A DNA stretch of 64,000 nt, from assembly GCF_003419895.1 (NCBI RefSeq), contig NZ_QPMM01000011.1:326670-390669 (forward strand), read 5' to 3'. Below, piece by piece: positions 52,433 through 61,049 of this stretch. Position 1 is the first letter of the stretch. Each line of letters starts with the position of its first letter. A program made the translations under genes and the position numbers. The notes below the pieces were generated by a model, which saw only the letters and a program-made list of their open reading frames with translations, was not told where the DNA came from and searched no databases. The DNA comes from Chitinophaga silvatica. Lineage in GTDB: Bacteria; Bacteroidota; Bacteroidia; Chitinophagales; Chitinophagaceae.

Positions 52433-53152
52433 ATGAAAAACTTCAATTTACGCAGGCTCCGCTCAATGTTAATATTCGAACTACCCGTAAATTTTGGTTA
52501 CATCTACAAAAGATTTTATGACCAACATAACTTCCAACGTAATATTTACATCCATTGGCCCACAAGTGCGACTCGTAGCCAATTAATAGCCGATTACTGG
52601 CGTAGCACATTTTTTCATCATTTGCAGATGACCGCTATAGCTTCAATATTCGTTATGGCATTTAGCGGAGGAATTACTGATATGTTGTTGATAATAACCA
52701 TATTGGTTTGTATTGTGCTTTATTTGCCACTATATTTCATTACTTACCGATCTATTTACAATGATGAATTCCTTCCCAAATTGGAAATGGCTATTGCCAC
52801 CTATGAAGGTCGGGAACGTTCATGGTTAGAGAAATGCAAACAGGATCAGCTTTCTAACAGGGCGTTAGTATTGCTGTTTTATGTTTTTGATAAAACCAGC
52901 AAAGCTGATTATCTGGCTCCAAGTGACAAATGCGCGGATTTGTTACACAAACTTTACGGAATTAGCCCTAAAGGGATCAAAAACGAACTTGATTTAATCT
53001 ATAAGAAAGACAAAAGAGCCAAACTGGAAAGCCGGCATATCGTTGAAGTAAGTAAAAGTTTTGAAGAAGCCTATAAAGTATTAGAAACCATGCAGTTTGA
53101 GGACGGCATAAAATGCCTTAAATCTTTAGAACAGCAATTCCCACGTCCTTAA
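52433..53152 (+). CDS. Island membrane protein of unknown function
   Basis: A 239-residue protein with two close membrane helices (about 65-105, LQMTAIASIFVMAFSGGITDMLLIITILVCIVLYLPLYF) after a 60-residue basic, aromatic N-terminus, and a cytosolic helical C-terminus (KCADLLHKLYGISPKGIKNELDLIYKKDKRAKLESRHIVEVSKSFEEAYKVLE). The tail resembles helical modules of proteins carried by Bacteroidota mobile elements, but I cannot name the family. Precedes the HTH gene by 75 bp on the same strand. Confidence 0.8.
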   Translation: MKNFNLRRLRSMLIFELPVNFGYIYKRFYDQHNFQRNIYIHWPTSATRSQLIADYWRSTFFHHLQMTAIASIFVMAFSGGITDMLLIITILVCIVLYLPLYFITYRSIYNDEFLPKLEMAIATYEGRERSWLEKCKQDQLSNRALVLLFYVFDKTSKADYLAPSDKCADLLHKLYGISPKGIKNELDLIYKKDKRAKLESRHIVEVSKSFEEAYKVLETMQFEDGIKCLKSLEQQFPRP

Positions 53153-53227
53153 AATCCAAAAACAAGTATACTTAGCTAGATTTCTTTTTATCGTATGTGC
53201 ATATTCGTGCCTTAAATCGGTCAGAAT

Positions 53228-53563
53228 ATGGAAAAGAATGAAAAGTATGTGCAGACGGCCGCACCAATGTTGTTTCCCATTGAGCCAGAACAGTTCTGGC
53301 AGATGTTACGTATTTTAGTGCGAGAAGAAGTTAACCGTCTTTTAAAACCGGGGCAAGCCCCAACATTTCAAACTCCCGGACTTACCTACAAACCCCTGTT
53401 TAAAATTACGGAGGTCTGCGAGTTGTTACACATCACAAAACCTACCATTTACGAGTGGATTAGACACGGAAAACTAAAGCCGTACAAAATCCAGTCACGG
53501 GTTTACTTCCTGTGGCAAGACATACAACTGCTACTCAATCCCACAGATCAACGCAACGAATGA
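53228..53563 (+). CDS. Excisionase-like helix-turn-helix protein
   Basis: A 111-residue protein with a C-terminal MerR-superfamily/excisionase HTH: LFKITEVCELLHITKPTIYEWIRHGKLKPYKIQSRVYFLWQDIQLLL. The recognition helix is KPTIYEWIRHG and the wing-like RVYF.W.D matches helix_turn_helix_17-type proteins that accompany mobile elements, where they act in excision or transfer control. N-terminus has a charged helix. The stop codon lies directly beside the hairpin array at 53562. Confidence 0.9.
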   Translation: MEKNEKYVQTAAPMLFPIEPEQFWQMLRILVREEVNRLLKPGQAPTFQTPGLTYKPLFKITEVCELLHITKPTIYEWIRHGKLKPYKIQSRVYFLWQDIQLLLNPTDQRNE

Positions 53564-53817
53564 CCGGCAGCCCTGCTACCGGTCGCGGAGAAAGAGCGGG
53601 CAGCGTTGCTACCCGTTCGGGAAGATAGTACAGACGGCGTTGCCATCTGTTCGGGGAGAATGGGTGGGGCTGCTCTAGGCAGGCCCCACCCGCGAAGATT
53701 GAACGGGCCGCTGAACACGGAAGAAAACGACTCATCAATTTCAAACGAGGCCGTGGCTGCGCAAAATTGCCGGAGTAATGGTTCAAAAGTATCTTGTGCG
53801 ATATTGGTTGTTTCCAT
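53548..53817 (-). CDS. Possible small protein whose end runs through the hairpin array
   Basis: An 89-residue frame from ATG 53817. The first 40 residues (METTNIAQDTFEPLLRQFCA, then TASFEIDESFSSVFSGPFN) look protein-like; the rest is low in hydrophobic order and is the hairpin array read in reverse (SSRTGSNAARSFSATGSRAAGH). The frame may be real with the array inserted into its end, or fortuitous. Convergent with the HTH gene and overlapping its last 16 bases. Confidence 0.35.
   Translation of the reverse strand: METTNIAQDTFEPLLRQFCAATASFEIDESFSSVFSGPFNLRGWGLPRAAPPILPEQMATPSVLSSRTGSNAARSFSATGSRAAGHSLR
53562..53691. repeat. Four-unit array of covarying hairpins
   Basis: Four hairpins follow at 32-35-bp steps. 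Outer stems differ but stay paired: GACCGG/CCGGTC (53562-53567 with 53579-53584), AGCGGG/CCCGTT (53595-53600 with 53612-53617), ACAGA/TCTGT (53630-53634 with 53646-53650), and GGGTGGGGC/GCCCCACCC (53662-53670 with 53683-53691). The first three have an 11-base loop with consensus CRGCsyTGCYA that itself pairs (AGC/GCT or GGC/GCC); the loop of the fourth, TGCTCTAGGCA, is also 11 or 12 bases with inner TGC/GCA. Spacers are purine-rich (GCGGAGAAAG, CGGGAAGATA, CGGGGAGAAT). The structure, not the sequence, is conserved. Confidence 0.8.
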
Positions 53818-54039
53818 AACAGGGTATTTAGTTGAGGGATTTTGCAGTCGCTTCAGAAAAATAATCTGATTGGAGAGTGCGATTTCAAGGTAGTAAATTT
53901 TAATGTCATATTCTCATTTATCCGAATATTAGACTGGGGAAATTTTGAATGTAACTTAGAAGCAATGACTAAAACATATTTGCCAGCAGTCTTAAATCTT
54001 TAACAAAAAGGTTCAGGTTTTGTACCATGAGGTTCACTG

Positions 54040-54130
54040 AAGACTTACAAACCTCGCGCTAGTCGCGGGGTTTTCTTTTTTAGTCGAGAATTTAGTCGAG
54101 TTCCGATAATTTAAACTTTGATTTCTTAAT
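54040..54130. repeat. Right direct repeat of the island with terminator
   Basis: Counterpart of the left repeat. AAACCTCGCG (54049-54058), loop CTAGT, CGCGGGGTTT (54064-54073), then TTTCTTTTTT is a terminator; TAGTCGAG and GTCGAGTTCCGAT follow as on the left. On the minus strand the frame ends SELD at an earlier stop than the left copy (TAA where the left has CAA), a sign of decay. A GGTTCAGGTTTTGTACC about 54010-54026 recalls a T arm but is too damaged to call. Confidence 0.55.
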
Positions 54131-54739
54131 TTCTTTTATAGGGGTTAAACAGCTCATACTAAGTTACCAATAATCGTACTTACTTCAACACCAGTTTAAA
54201 TAATTGAATGATTGGGTATTACCAAGTAAAATAATTTTGAAAACGGCCTGACAGAAACCATTTCCTTTCTTTCTATATTATCATCATAGGTAAGCTCCGA
54301 AATACCATATTCTAACTAAAAGCTGAATCGATTTCTAAAGGCCTAATGTAGTAGTTATTAGAATTGAATGAGAATTACCCCCTTTAATATTTAGTATTCC
54401 AAACATTACATATATTCGGCTGTGGAGGATTAAGGTGGTTTGTCATGGAAAAGAATATTTCATTAAATTTATTGCATACTGATGGCCATTGCCAGTATAT
54501 GCTCACCTGGGTTCTTAATGCATTTGTATAAAGCTTTTAATTCCATTTGTAAAGCGTTAATTCTCTGTACCAGTAATTGAAGCGTTGTTGGGAGGTAATC
54601 TGGATGTACGATGACAGATCATCTTGCCAATGATGCTCAAAACTCTGCGGAAATGGCCTGTATTGCATTTGCCGGATATTGTTGCGGATAAAAACAAGTT
54701 ATTGATAAAACAAATATTATTACTGAATTAATCATCATC
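54131..54739. other. Non-coding stretch before the TlpA-like gene
   Basis: About 600 bp without an open frame or convincing repeat. It is AT-rich and may be decayed DNA of the island's right border plus the promoter of the gene at 54740. I see no TTTG...TAnnTTTG pair. Bases 53818-54039 between array and repeat are likewise featureless. Confidence 0.5.
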
Positions 54740-56272
54740 ATGTTATTATTGAAAATGAAGCTGACCTGCGCTATCTTATTATGTCTTTGGTCACTGGCTG
54801 CTAGTGCTCAATCTGGTCAGCCCATCCTTGAAGCCGGTGCCATTGGTATAAGTGGCGAAGTAACTATTCCGGCAAATATTAAGAAAGATAGTGTATGGTT
54901 GTATTTGAAAATCCCCCAACCATTTACAGGCGAAGTCAGAACATATAAAACACTGCTCGATTCCAACGGGCGATTCATACTAAAAGTAAATACAGAAACA
55001 AATCTTAGCAGATGTGTTATAAGCACGAATATAGCTATAGATAAAAAGGTTACTGTTCTTTTGAAAAATGGACAAGAAAGTAAGATATTCTTCAATTATA
55101 ACAATGATGGCGTTATTAATAAAGTAAAGGTCAGTGATAATCACGGACTTACTGAAGAAGAAATCATCCAGAGTCTGAGCAAATTTTCCGAATTAATTAA
55201 TTATAGATCAAATAAGCCTGTAGAACCATTATATAATAAGGATTATAGTGCTTTCATAGATAATACAAATGATGTTTTGCAGGGGAAACGTATCGTTCTG
55301 AACAAACCGCCACTTTTATCTGAGAAGATGAACGAGATTTTAGTTAAGGATTATGCACTTGCCGTATACTATAATCATGTATTTGATTACCATAATGAAA
55401 TGGTTTTAAACTACAGGAATACAAATAATCGTTGGATGCCAGATAGTGTAGTGATAAAGAAGCCTGTCAGGGAGGATTATTCGTTTCTTAAAAATATGGA
55501 CCTCAATAATCAGTTATATTTGTATTGCTTTTCTTACCCGATTTTTACTCAGCAGTTGTTACAAAATAATATATTGAGTATCCCGCGGATTCAAGATACT
55601 CCCATTGATGAATGGACTGAAAGTGTAAAGGGGATTTTCGGACACCTGTTTGGGTTTGATCAAGGTATGTTCTATGATATGCTGGTAGGCAACGCCTATG
55701 CGATGCAATTTGAAACTGAACTGAAACCATTGACAATAAAACAGATCGAGAATATCAAAAGCTATTATAAAGGAGGTGATTTGGAGAAGATTCTTCTGCG
55801 AAGAAACCAAGAAGTAACGGAGCTGGCGGGTTTAAAAGAGACGGTGGTAATCAATAGTACTCCCAATGTATCGCCCGAAGAATTAATGAATGCTATTATT
55901 TCCAGGTATAAAGGAAAGACCGTTGTTGTTGACTTTTGGGCAACGTGGTGCGCTCCATGTCTTGGAGCCATTAAGGAATCCAGAGCCTTTAAAAAGCAGC
56001 TTAGTGATAAAGGCACTGTATTTATCTATATCAGCAATTCCTCCTCGCCCAAGGGATTATGGGAAAGGCATATACAAGGTATTGGAGGACAGCAATATTA
56101 CCTGACCACAAAAGAGTGGAAGTATCTGTTAGAGCGTTTTAATTTTGGCGCGATACCCAGTTACCTCATATTTGATAAGAATGGAATACTGAAACAGCAA
56201 TTTCTGGAGTACCCTGGGAATGAAGTGATGAAAAAGCGGATCGAGGCAATACTGGAAGGAGATCCTGTTTAA
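54740..56272 (+). CDS. TlpA-like thioredoxin-fold protein
   Basis: A 510-residue exported protein (signal KLTCAILLCLWSLAASAQ). The first 390 residues are a beta-rich part starting GISGEVTIPANIKKDSVWLYLKIP, like the DUF4369-type domain often fused to thioredoxins, followed by a helical linker. The C-terminal domain (about 375-510) is thioredoxin-like: VVVDFWATWCAPCLGAIKE with C404 and C407, cis-proline in FGAIPSYLIFDKNG. Probably a periplasmic disulfide reductase or thiol transfer protein. Start at 54740 or at ATG 54755. Confidence 0.9.
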   Translation: MLLLKMKLTCAILLCLWSLAASAQSGQPILEAGAIGISGEVTIPANIKKDSVWLYLKIPQPFTGEVRTYKTLLDSNGRFILKVNTETNLSRCVISTNIAIDKKVTVLLKNGQESKIFFNYNNDGVINKVKVSDNHGLTEEEIIQSLSKFSELINYRSNKPVEPLYNKDYSAFIDNTNDVLQGKRIVLNKPPLLSEKMNEILVKDYALAVYYNHVFDYHNEMVLNYRNTNNRWMPDSVVIKKPVREDYSFLKNMDLNNQLYLYCFSYPIFTQQLLQNNILSIPRIQDTPIDEWTESVKGIFGHLFGFDQGMFYDMLVGNAYAMQFETELKPLTIKQIENIKSYYKGGDLEKILLRRNQEVTELAGLKETVVINSTPNVSPEELMNAIISRYKGKTVVVDFWATWCAPCLGAIKESRAFKKQLSDKGTVFIYISNSSSPKGLWERHIQGIGGQQYYLTTKEWKYLLERFNFGAIPSYLIFDKNGILKQQFLEYPGNEVMKKRIEAILEGDPV

Positions 56273-56333
56273 TCTTATTGGCAAACGCGTTTTTGTCTTG
56301 TCCTAAAATAGGTTTACAAAAAACGTGTAAAAA

Positions 56334-56580
56334 ATGAAGAAAATCGTCAAACTTAGGGATGGTTACTATCAGGAAAGTGACAAGCATCTTATCATTCAGG
56401 CTTTTTTGAGCTCAAATAGAACGAAATAATCTATCTGGGAAGAATATACGGGCCAAATGGAAGAACATGGCAAGACTTGATGCGGGAACTGGGATATGAG
56501 GCATCGGAGAAAAAACGTAGATTACCTGATCAAAGCTCTTCTCTAATGGCAACAAAATCAAATCAATCTGCTAATGTGAT
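56334..56580 (+). pseudogene. Decayed transposase fragment (orfA-like)
   Basis: The frame from ATG 56334 reads MKKIVKLRDGYYQESDKHLI, then IQAFLSSNRTK, a stop codon, SIWEEYTGQMEEHGK, then needs a frameshift to continue DLMRELGYEASEKKRRLPDQ. This is the N-terminal helix-turn-helix pattern of a Bacteroidota transposase orfA (..IWekYTGq.eEHG.L..WMR.LGY). At least one nonsense and one frameshift mutation; no orfB follows. Bases just before (GTCCTAAAATAGGTTTACAA, 56300-56319) may be an IS end. The end overlaps the convergent TPR gene. Confidence 0.65.
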
Positions 56581-57530
56581 GTGTTGGCCATTATTTTTTC
56601 AAGCAAGCTTTTTTCTTCCTGCATACTGTCTTGAAGGTTCAATTGCTTCATGAGGTTGTAGCAGTTAATCGCAGCTTCTGTAAACCATGGCATTTCCTTG
56701 ACCAAGCTAAGCAATTTTGCAAATCCCCGGAGATATTCTTTTTTTTCAATTAACCAGTAAGCATATTGAGAGCGAAAATGGGGGCTGTAGTAAAACTCAT
56801 TATTTGCCCATTCCCAAATCTCATCGGATATATTTTTCTCATCTCTCAGCCACATTAATGCATAAATAGGGGAGTTGGTAACATCGCCGTTGAAGCCAAG
56901 GAGTTCTTTTATGGATAATGATATTTGTTTGCCCTTTGGCAGCTTCTCGTTTAAGATTTCTTCATATAGCTGATGCGCTTTTTCTTGTCTGTTAGTACAA
57001 TGGAGGATATCGGCATAAATACGTTTTGATCTAATATTAGTAGGGGCAAGTTCCAATGCAGCCAGGCAATGTTGCTCCGCTTCTTCATATTGCGTCAAAA
57101 TAAAGTAAGTCCTTGCTAATGCATTTTGGAAATCCGGATTTTGCTCATCAGCATCGTTTTTATATTTATTGGCAAGTTCAAGAGCACGCTGTGCATATCT
57201 GTCATCATTGAACCGCTCTATTGTTTGCCATAGTTCCAGATGTTGGGCAAGTTGAAAGTCTAGTAGCGAATAGATTATCCCGCGTTTATCGGCCAGCGAT
57301 TTTACTTTTTTCCAGGTATTAAATTGCTCAGGAAATCCCTGAGCAAATGAAATCACTTCGTTTGTCTCCTGGTGCCTAACTTTTATATTTACATCCGCCC
57401 CCGGTTTACATATGTATCTGGGAATTGCTTTTAAAACTTCTTCCTCAAAGTATTCCTCGTAATCTTTAGATTGTTTGTCTACTTGGTTATTAGAAGTGTT
57501 TTTCCCTTTAAGAAAGTCAAATAGTCCCAT
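56571..57530 (-). CDS. TPR-repeat cytosolic protein
   Basis: A 319-residue soluble protein starting MGLFDFLKGKN. The middle (about 105-210) has TPR-like helix pairs: ALELANKYKNDADEQNPDFQNALARTYFILTQYEEAEQHCLAALELAPTNIRSKRIYADILHCTNRQEKAHQLYEEIL. The N-terminus has a stretch YEEYFEEEVLKAIPRY and no signal. It looks like a protein-interaction or toxin/immunity-type stress protein, but the function is unknown. Its last codons overlap the transposase remnant. Confidence 0.82.
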   Translation of the reverse strand: MGLFDFLKGKNTSNNQVDKQSKDYEEYFEEEVLKAIPRYICKPGADVNIKVRHQETNEVISFAQGFPEQFNTWKKVKSLADKRGIIYSLLDFQLAQHLELWQTIERFNDDRYAQRALELANKYKNDADEQNPDFQNALARTYFILTQYEEAEQHCLAALELAPTNIRSKRIYADILHCTNRQEKAHQLYEEILNEKLPKGKQISLSIKELLGFNGDVTNSPIYALMWLRDEKNISDEIWEWANNEFYYSPHFRSQYAYWLIEKKEYLRGFAKLLSLVKEMPWFTEAAINCYNLMKQLNLQDSMQEEKSLLEKIMANTSH

Positions 57531-57882
57531 TCTGCAAAACTGGTATTAAGTTAATTTGATCAAGTGTTAAATGTCCATATTCTGTTTGCGTCCTCTTGCG
57601 TTTAATTGCATTAACCAATAACGTTTTTCGCAAATTAGACGGATTAATATATACTATTTGTTTTATATAATTGAGCCCCAGTTGCATTTGCTGATTGCAT
57701 ATCTGCTATCGTCCGGGTTTTATAAAAATATAATTATGATAAAGCCACAGGCATCACCTGAAATTTGAACATGGAAGGCTAATTCTTTTCAATCAAACAT
57801 GCATTCATAATCAGTTCTTAAATTTGGATTGGATTTCATTTAACGTATCAAAGTTAGCAAAAGGGAACCATAGTTACAGCTT

Positions 57883-57924
57883 CGAAAAGGATACAGTAAA
57901 TCTACGTTTACTGTATCCTTTTCG
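57883..57924. terminator. Long perfect stem-loop terminator
   Basis: CGAAAAGGATACAGTAAA (57883-57900) and its complement (57907-57924) form an 18-bp perfect stem with loop TCTACG. Lies 103 bp beyond the stop of the leftward PorE-like gene and terminates that operon; the stem itself supplies the T-rich end. The 496-bp gap 57531-58026 holds nothing else that I can recognise. Confidence 0.8.
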
Positions 57925-58026
57925 CCGAGGAGACTTTCTCCATACTGCAGGGTGGGATATTTGAAATCAGCCTTGCAGTATTATGGTAACAGCAATTGCT
58001 ACGCAAACAACAATTGCTTTTGATTC

Positions 58027-59979
58027 CTATTTTTTTACAATCTTAAAGGTTGTTCTTCTATTTAACTGATGTTCTTCTTCGGTACAATCAACACCATTTG
58101 AACATTTGTTGAGCAACATCGATTCTCCGTATCCTTTAGCTGTGATCCTGTTTTTTTCAATACCCTTATCAATCATGTACTGAACAGCTGCATTTGCCCT
58201 GCTTTGCGATAATTTTTGATTGTATTGATCATTACCCCGGCTATCGGTATGTGATCCCAGTTCTATCCAGATAGTTGGATTGTCTTTTAATATTTTGACT
58301 AATTTATCCAGTTCAATTGCTGCATCAGCCCTGATTTCCGATTTTTTATAATCATAATAGATGTTTTCCAGTTTGATTAATTCATCTAACTTAATGACTT
58401 CCAGGAACAGGTCTTTTTTGATTACGTTGGATGTTTTTAACTCATTTGATGTCAGTGTTATCTGATTACTTCTGTGGTTTGTGCTCTCAATAGTTAATTG
58501 ATAGTCAGAAGAATTATCCAGGTTAAATTTATAGTTTCCATTTTCGTCTGTAAGAGTTTTTATGGTTTGTCCGTTTATTTTAGTCAAGGACACGACTGCA
58601 TTGGCCAGTGGTTGATTGGTTTCTAAATTTAAAGCTCTGCCGCTAAATTCAAGCGTAGTGCTTGGAGTTTGAGCATAGCTGTAGATATCGTCATTCCCCA
58701 ATCCTTCTGGCCTGTTGGAGGAAAGATAACCTGTTGTGGAAGTAATAGGAGTATAAGCAAAATCATCCTGTGGGGAATTGGTAGGATAACCCATGTTTTT
58801 AGGTGTGGATATTTTACCATCAACAAGTTGGGCCTGGTAAACATCCAATCCACCCATCCCAACTCTGCCATCACTACTGAAGTAGAAGTTGTTATAACTA
58901 TCTATCGCAGGCGTCCGCTCATTTCCTTCGGTATTCAGGTCTTTTAAATTTATAGGTAAGTCCCATTCTCCGGTTGCTGTTTTATGACATACGTACAGAT
59001 CAGTTCCACCTGCACCATTGGGCATATTGGACACAAAATAGAGGTGGTTGCCATCCTTGCTGATAAAAGGATCACCTACGGAGTATTCATTTACTTTGTT
59101 GTATTTAAATGCGGTTGGAGTAGTCCAGTTGCCTTGTTCATTTTTTTTGCTGTAGTATATTTCAATATTGATGGTAGCTAATTTACCTTTTACATATTCT
59201 GTTTTTTTGGGTATTCGTGTAAGTGTGAAATACATTTCCATACCATCTTCTGTAAAACTAGCAGCACCTATATGGTAAACCGTTCCAGTCTTTAGTGGAA
59301 AGAGAATGGTACTGTCTGTCGTTTTATCTTGTTGGTAAAGTCTTAAATAGTGATTACCAGTCCAGCCATATGTCTTTTTATCAGGCACATTGGCGCCATC
59401 AAACTTTAAAAAGGAGCGGGAATTGGTTTGGGAACTATTAATGTTCTCCCTGTCTGATGTGAACACGATATTTTGCAGATATAAGGCAGTGCCCCATTCT
59501 GATTTGTCTGTGTTCCATACTTTTTCATTAATTATAGTGGTGGCAGTTGGTGTTTTCATCCAGCTAATAGCCGAGTCACAGCTCTGCAACCAAAGGATAA
59601 GTTGTTTTTCTGGTACATCCTTTTTAGCTATAGCATATTTTTGGTATTGGATTTTTGCCTCTGTGTATTTTGAATTTTGCTGTAATGCTTTTGCATAGGC
59701 CAGTATGTTTTCTGTTTTGGAGGAGTCTAAACCAACAGCAATAGCGTACCAGCTTTCTGTCTGTTTATAATGTTGGATCTGTTCATAACAGGCTCCCAGC
59801 TTTTCTGCTGCATATAACGTCTGCTTCTTTTTATAGGCTTGCTCGTAGAGATCTATCGCTTTGGTGTAATTGAACAATCCGAATTGCACATTTGCCTCTT
59901 TGAGCACATATTGTGCATGCACCAATTGCCCCGTAAAGAGTATGATGCTTAATATGACGAGTGAAAGTCTTCTTTTCAT
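58027..59979 (-). CDS. OmpA-family PorE-like protein (type IX secretion)
   Basis: A 650-residue outer-membrane-associated protein. Signal MKRRLSLVILSIILFTGQLVHA; TPR repeats (about 25-130, ANVQFGLFNYTKAIDLYEQAYKKKQTLYAAEKLGACYEQIQ); a WD40-like (PD40) propeller (about 150-420; FVSNMPNGAGGTDLYVCHK, YFSSDGRVGMGGLDVYQAQL, GYLSSNRPEGLGNDDIYSY); a CarboxypepD_reg-like domain (about 440-510); and a C-terminal OmpA domain (540-650) with ELGSHTDSRGNDQYNQKLSQSRANAAVQYMI. This domain order is that of PorE/SprE-associated peptidoglycan-binding components. Follows PorP by 34 bp. Confidence 0.93.
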   Translation of the reverse strand: MKRRLSLVILSIILFTGQLVHAQYVLKEANVQFGLFNYTKAIDLYEQAYKKKQTLYAAEKLGACYEQIQHYKQTESWYAIAVGLDSSKTENILAYAKALQQNSKYTEAKIQYQKYAIAKKDVPEKQLILWLQSCDSAISWMKTPTATTIINEKVWNTDKSEWGTALYLQNIVFTSDRENINSSQTNSRSFLKFDGANVPDKKTYGWTGNHYLRLYQQDKTTDSTILFPLKTGTVYHIGAASFTEDGMEMYFTLTRIPKKTEYVKGKLATINIEIYYSKKNEQGNWTTPTAFKYNKVNEYSVGDPFISKDGNHLYFVSNMPNGAGGTDLYVCHKTATGEWDLPINLKDLNTEGNERTPAIDSYNNFYFSSDGRVGMGGLDVYQAQLVDGKISTPKNMGYPTNSPQDDFAYTPITSTTGYLSSNRPEGLGNDDIYSYAQTPSTTLEFSGRALNLETNQPLANAVVSLTKINGQTIKTLTDENGNYKFNLDNSSDYQLTIESTNHRSNQITLTSNELKTSNVIKKDLFLEVIKLDELIKLENIYYDYKKSEIRADAAIELDKLVKILKDNPTIWIELGSHTDSRGNDQYNQKLSQSRANAAVQYMIDKGIEKNRITAKGYGESMLLNKCSNGVDCTEEEHQLNRRTTFKIVKK

Positions 59980-60013
59980 TTAAATTATTATTTGTACTGA
60001 TTATTTATCAACC

Positions 60014-60985
60014 CTAGAAATACCTTGGGCTTAGCATCCTTATATTCTTTTTATTAAAGAAGTACCCCACAGAAATTTCATGTGTGCCACTGCTGTAACC
60101 ATTGAGAGGGCCAATTGAGATATCATATGCATAACCGATTCTTAGGGTTTGTACCGGAATTATCTGCATGGCTAAAACTGCAGAATTTACACTGCTTAAC
60201 TCTTTTTGTAAGTGTGGTTTTTCATATAGTGAAATACCTGTACGGTATGAACCTCCAATCCAAAATTTATCTGCCAATATAAAAAAGGTGTTTAAATCCA
60301 TGCTGGTTGGACCGCCCCTGTCATCCTTTAATAAAAATGATGGTTTCATTATCACCTCTTCCGAAAGTGGCACTAATATCCCGGCAGTTAAGTAATAGTG
60401 AGGCTTTGGTCGTGCGATAAAGGAATATTTGTTAGTATTGATATATTGTGATACCAGGTTGTCAATACTGAACCCAGCATAAAAATGATTATCCGAATAA
60501 TAAACCCCCATTCTTGCATCAGGCAGAATAGTATTTTGGAGACCAACTGGTTGGTAAGGCTCTGGGTTATTAGGAGTTAGTAATCTGCCGTCGAGCCCTA
60601 ATTGTACAGCTCCAAAACCCACGCCAAATGCTAGTCTCGCACTACCATCAGGGTTCATCCTGATCCTGTATGCATAGTTCCCATAGATTGATTGATTCCT
60701 CTGGGCGCCAAGTCTATCGCTTGATATTTGTAAAGCAAGACCTACTTTACCATCATTAGCGATGGCATCTATGGCAAGGCTCATGGTCTTTGGAGCACCT
60801 TTAATAGCGGTCCACTGGTTTCTGTAAAAAGCATGAAGATTTAATTGCTCTTTGTAACCTGCATAGGCAGGGTTAATATAAATACCATTAAACATATACT
60901 GGCTGAATTGCGCATCCTGTTGAGCATTCGCCATCGCTGAAACCAGCATTAAGCACGTTATGATCTGAAATATTTTTCTCATCAT
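60014..60985 (-). CDS. porP: PorP/SprF-family type IX secretion membrane protein
   Basis: A 323-residue outer membrane protein with signal MMRKIFQIITCLMLVSAMANA. The family opening QQDAQFSQYMFNGIYINPAYAGYKEQLNLHAFYRNQWTAIKGAPKTMSLAID is unmistakable, and the C-terminus is IGPLNGYSSGTHEISVGYFF. PorP/SprF proteins assist secretion and surface attachment of type B CTD cargo; the cargo here is the adhesin gene upstream on the same strand (64 bp). Confidence 0.95.
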   Translation of the reverse strand: MMRKIFQIITCLMLVSAMANAQQDAQFSQYMFNGIYINPAYAGYKEQLNLHAFYRNQWTAIKGAPKTMSLAIDAIANDGKVGLALQISSDRLGAQRNQSIYGNYAYRIRMNPDGSARLAFGVGFGAVQLGLDGRLLTPNNPEPYQPVGLQNTILPDARMGVYYSDNHFYAGFSIDNLVSQYINTNKYSFIARPKPHYYLTAGILVPLSEEVIMKPSFLLKDDRGGPTSMDLNTFFILADKFWIGGSYRTGISLYEKPHLQKELSSVNSAVLAMQIIPVQTLRIGYAYDISIGPLNGYSSGTHEISVGYFFNKKNIRMLSPRYF

Positions 60986-61049
60986 TGATTATTTAAGCGC
61001 ATCGGAGGAAGGCGTACCTACCTCCAGATGCACTATTTATTATTCTATG

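Noticed and set aside
53562..53691. CRISPR array interpretation
   Set aside because: Stems vary and spacers are conserved, the opposite of CRISPR; units are too few and no cas gene is near.
54010..54036. Second tRNA 3' fragment at the right island border
   Set aside because: GGTTCAGGTTTTGTACC is suggestive of a T arm, but the stem does not pair well and no acceptor is present.
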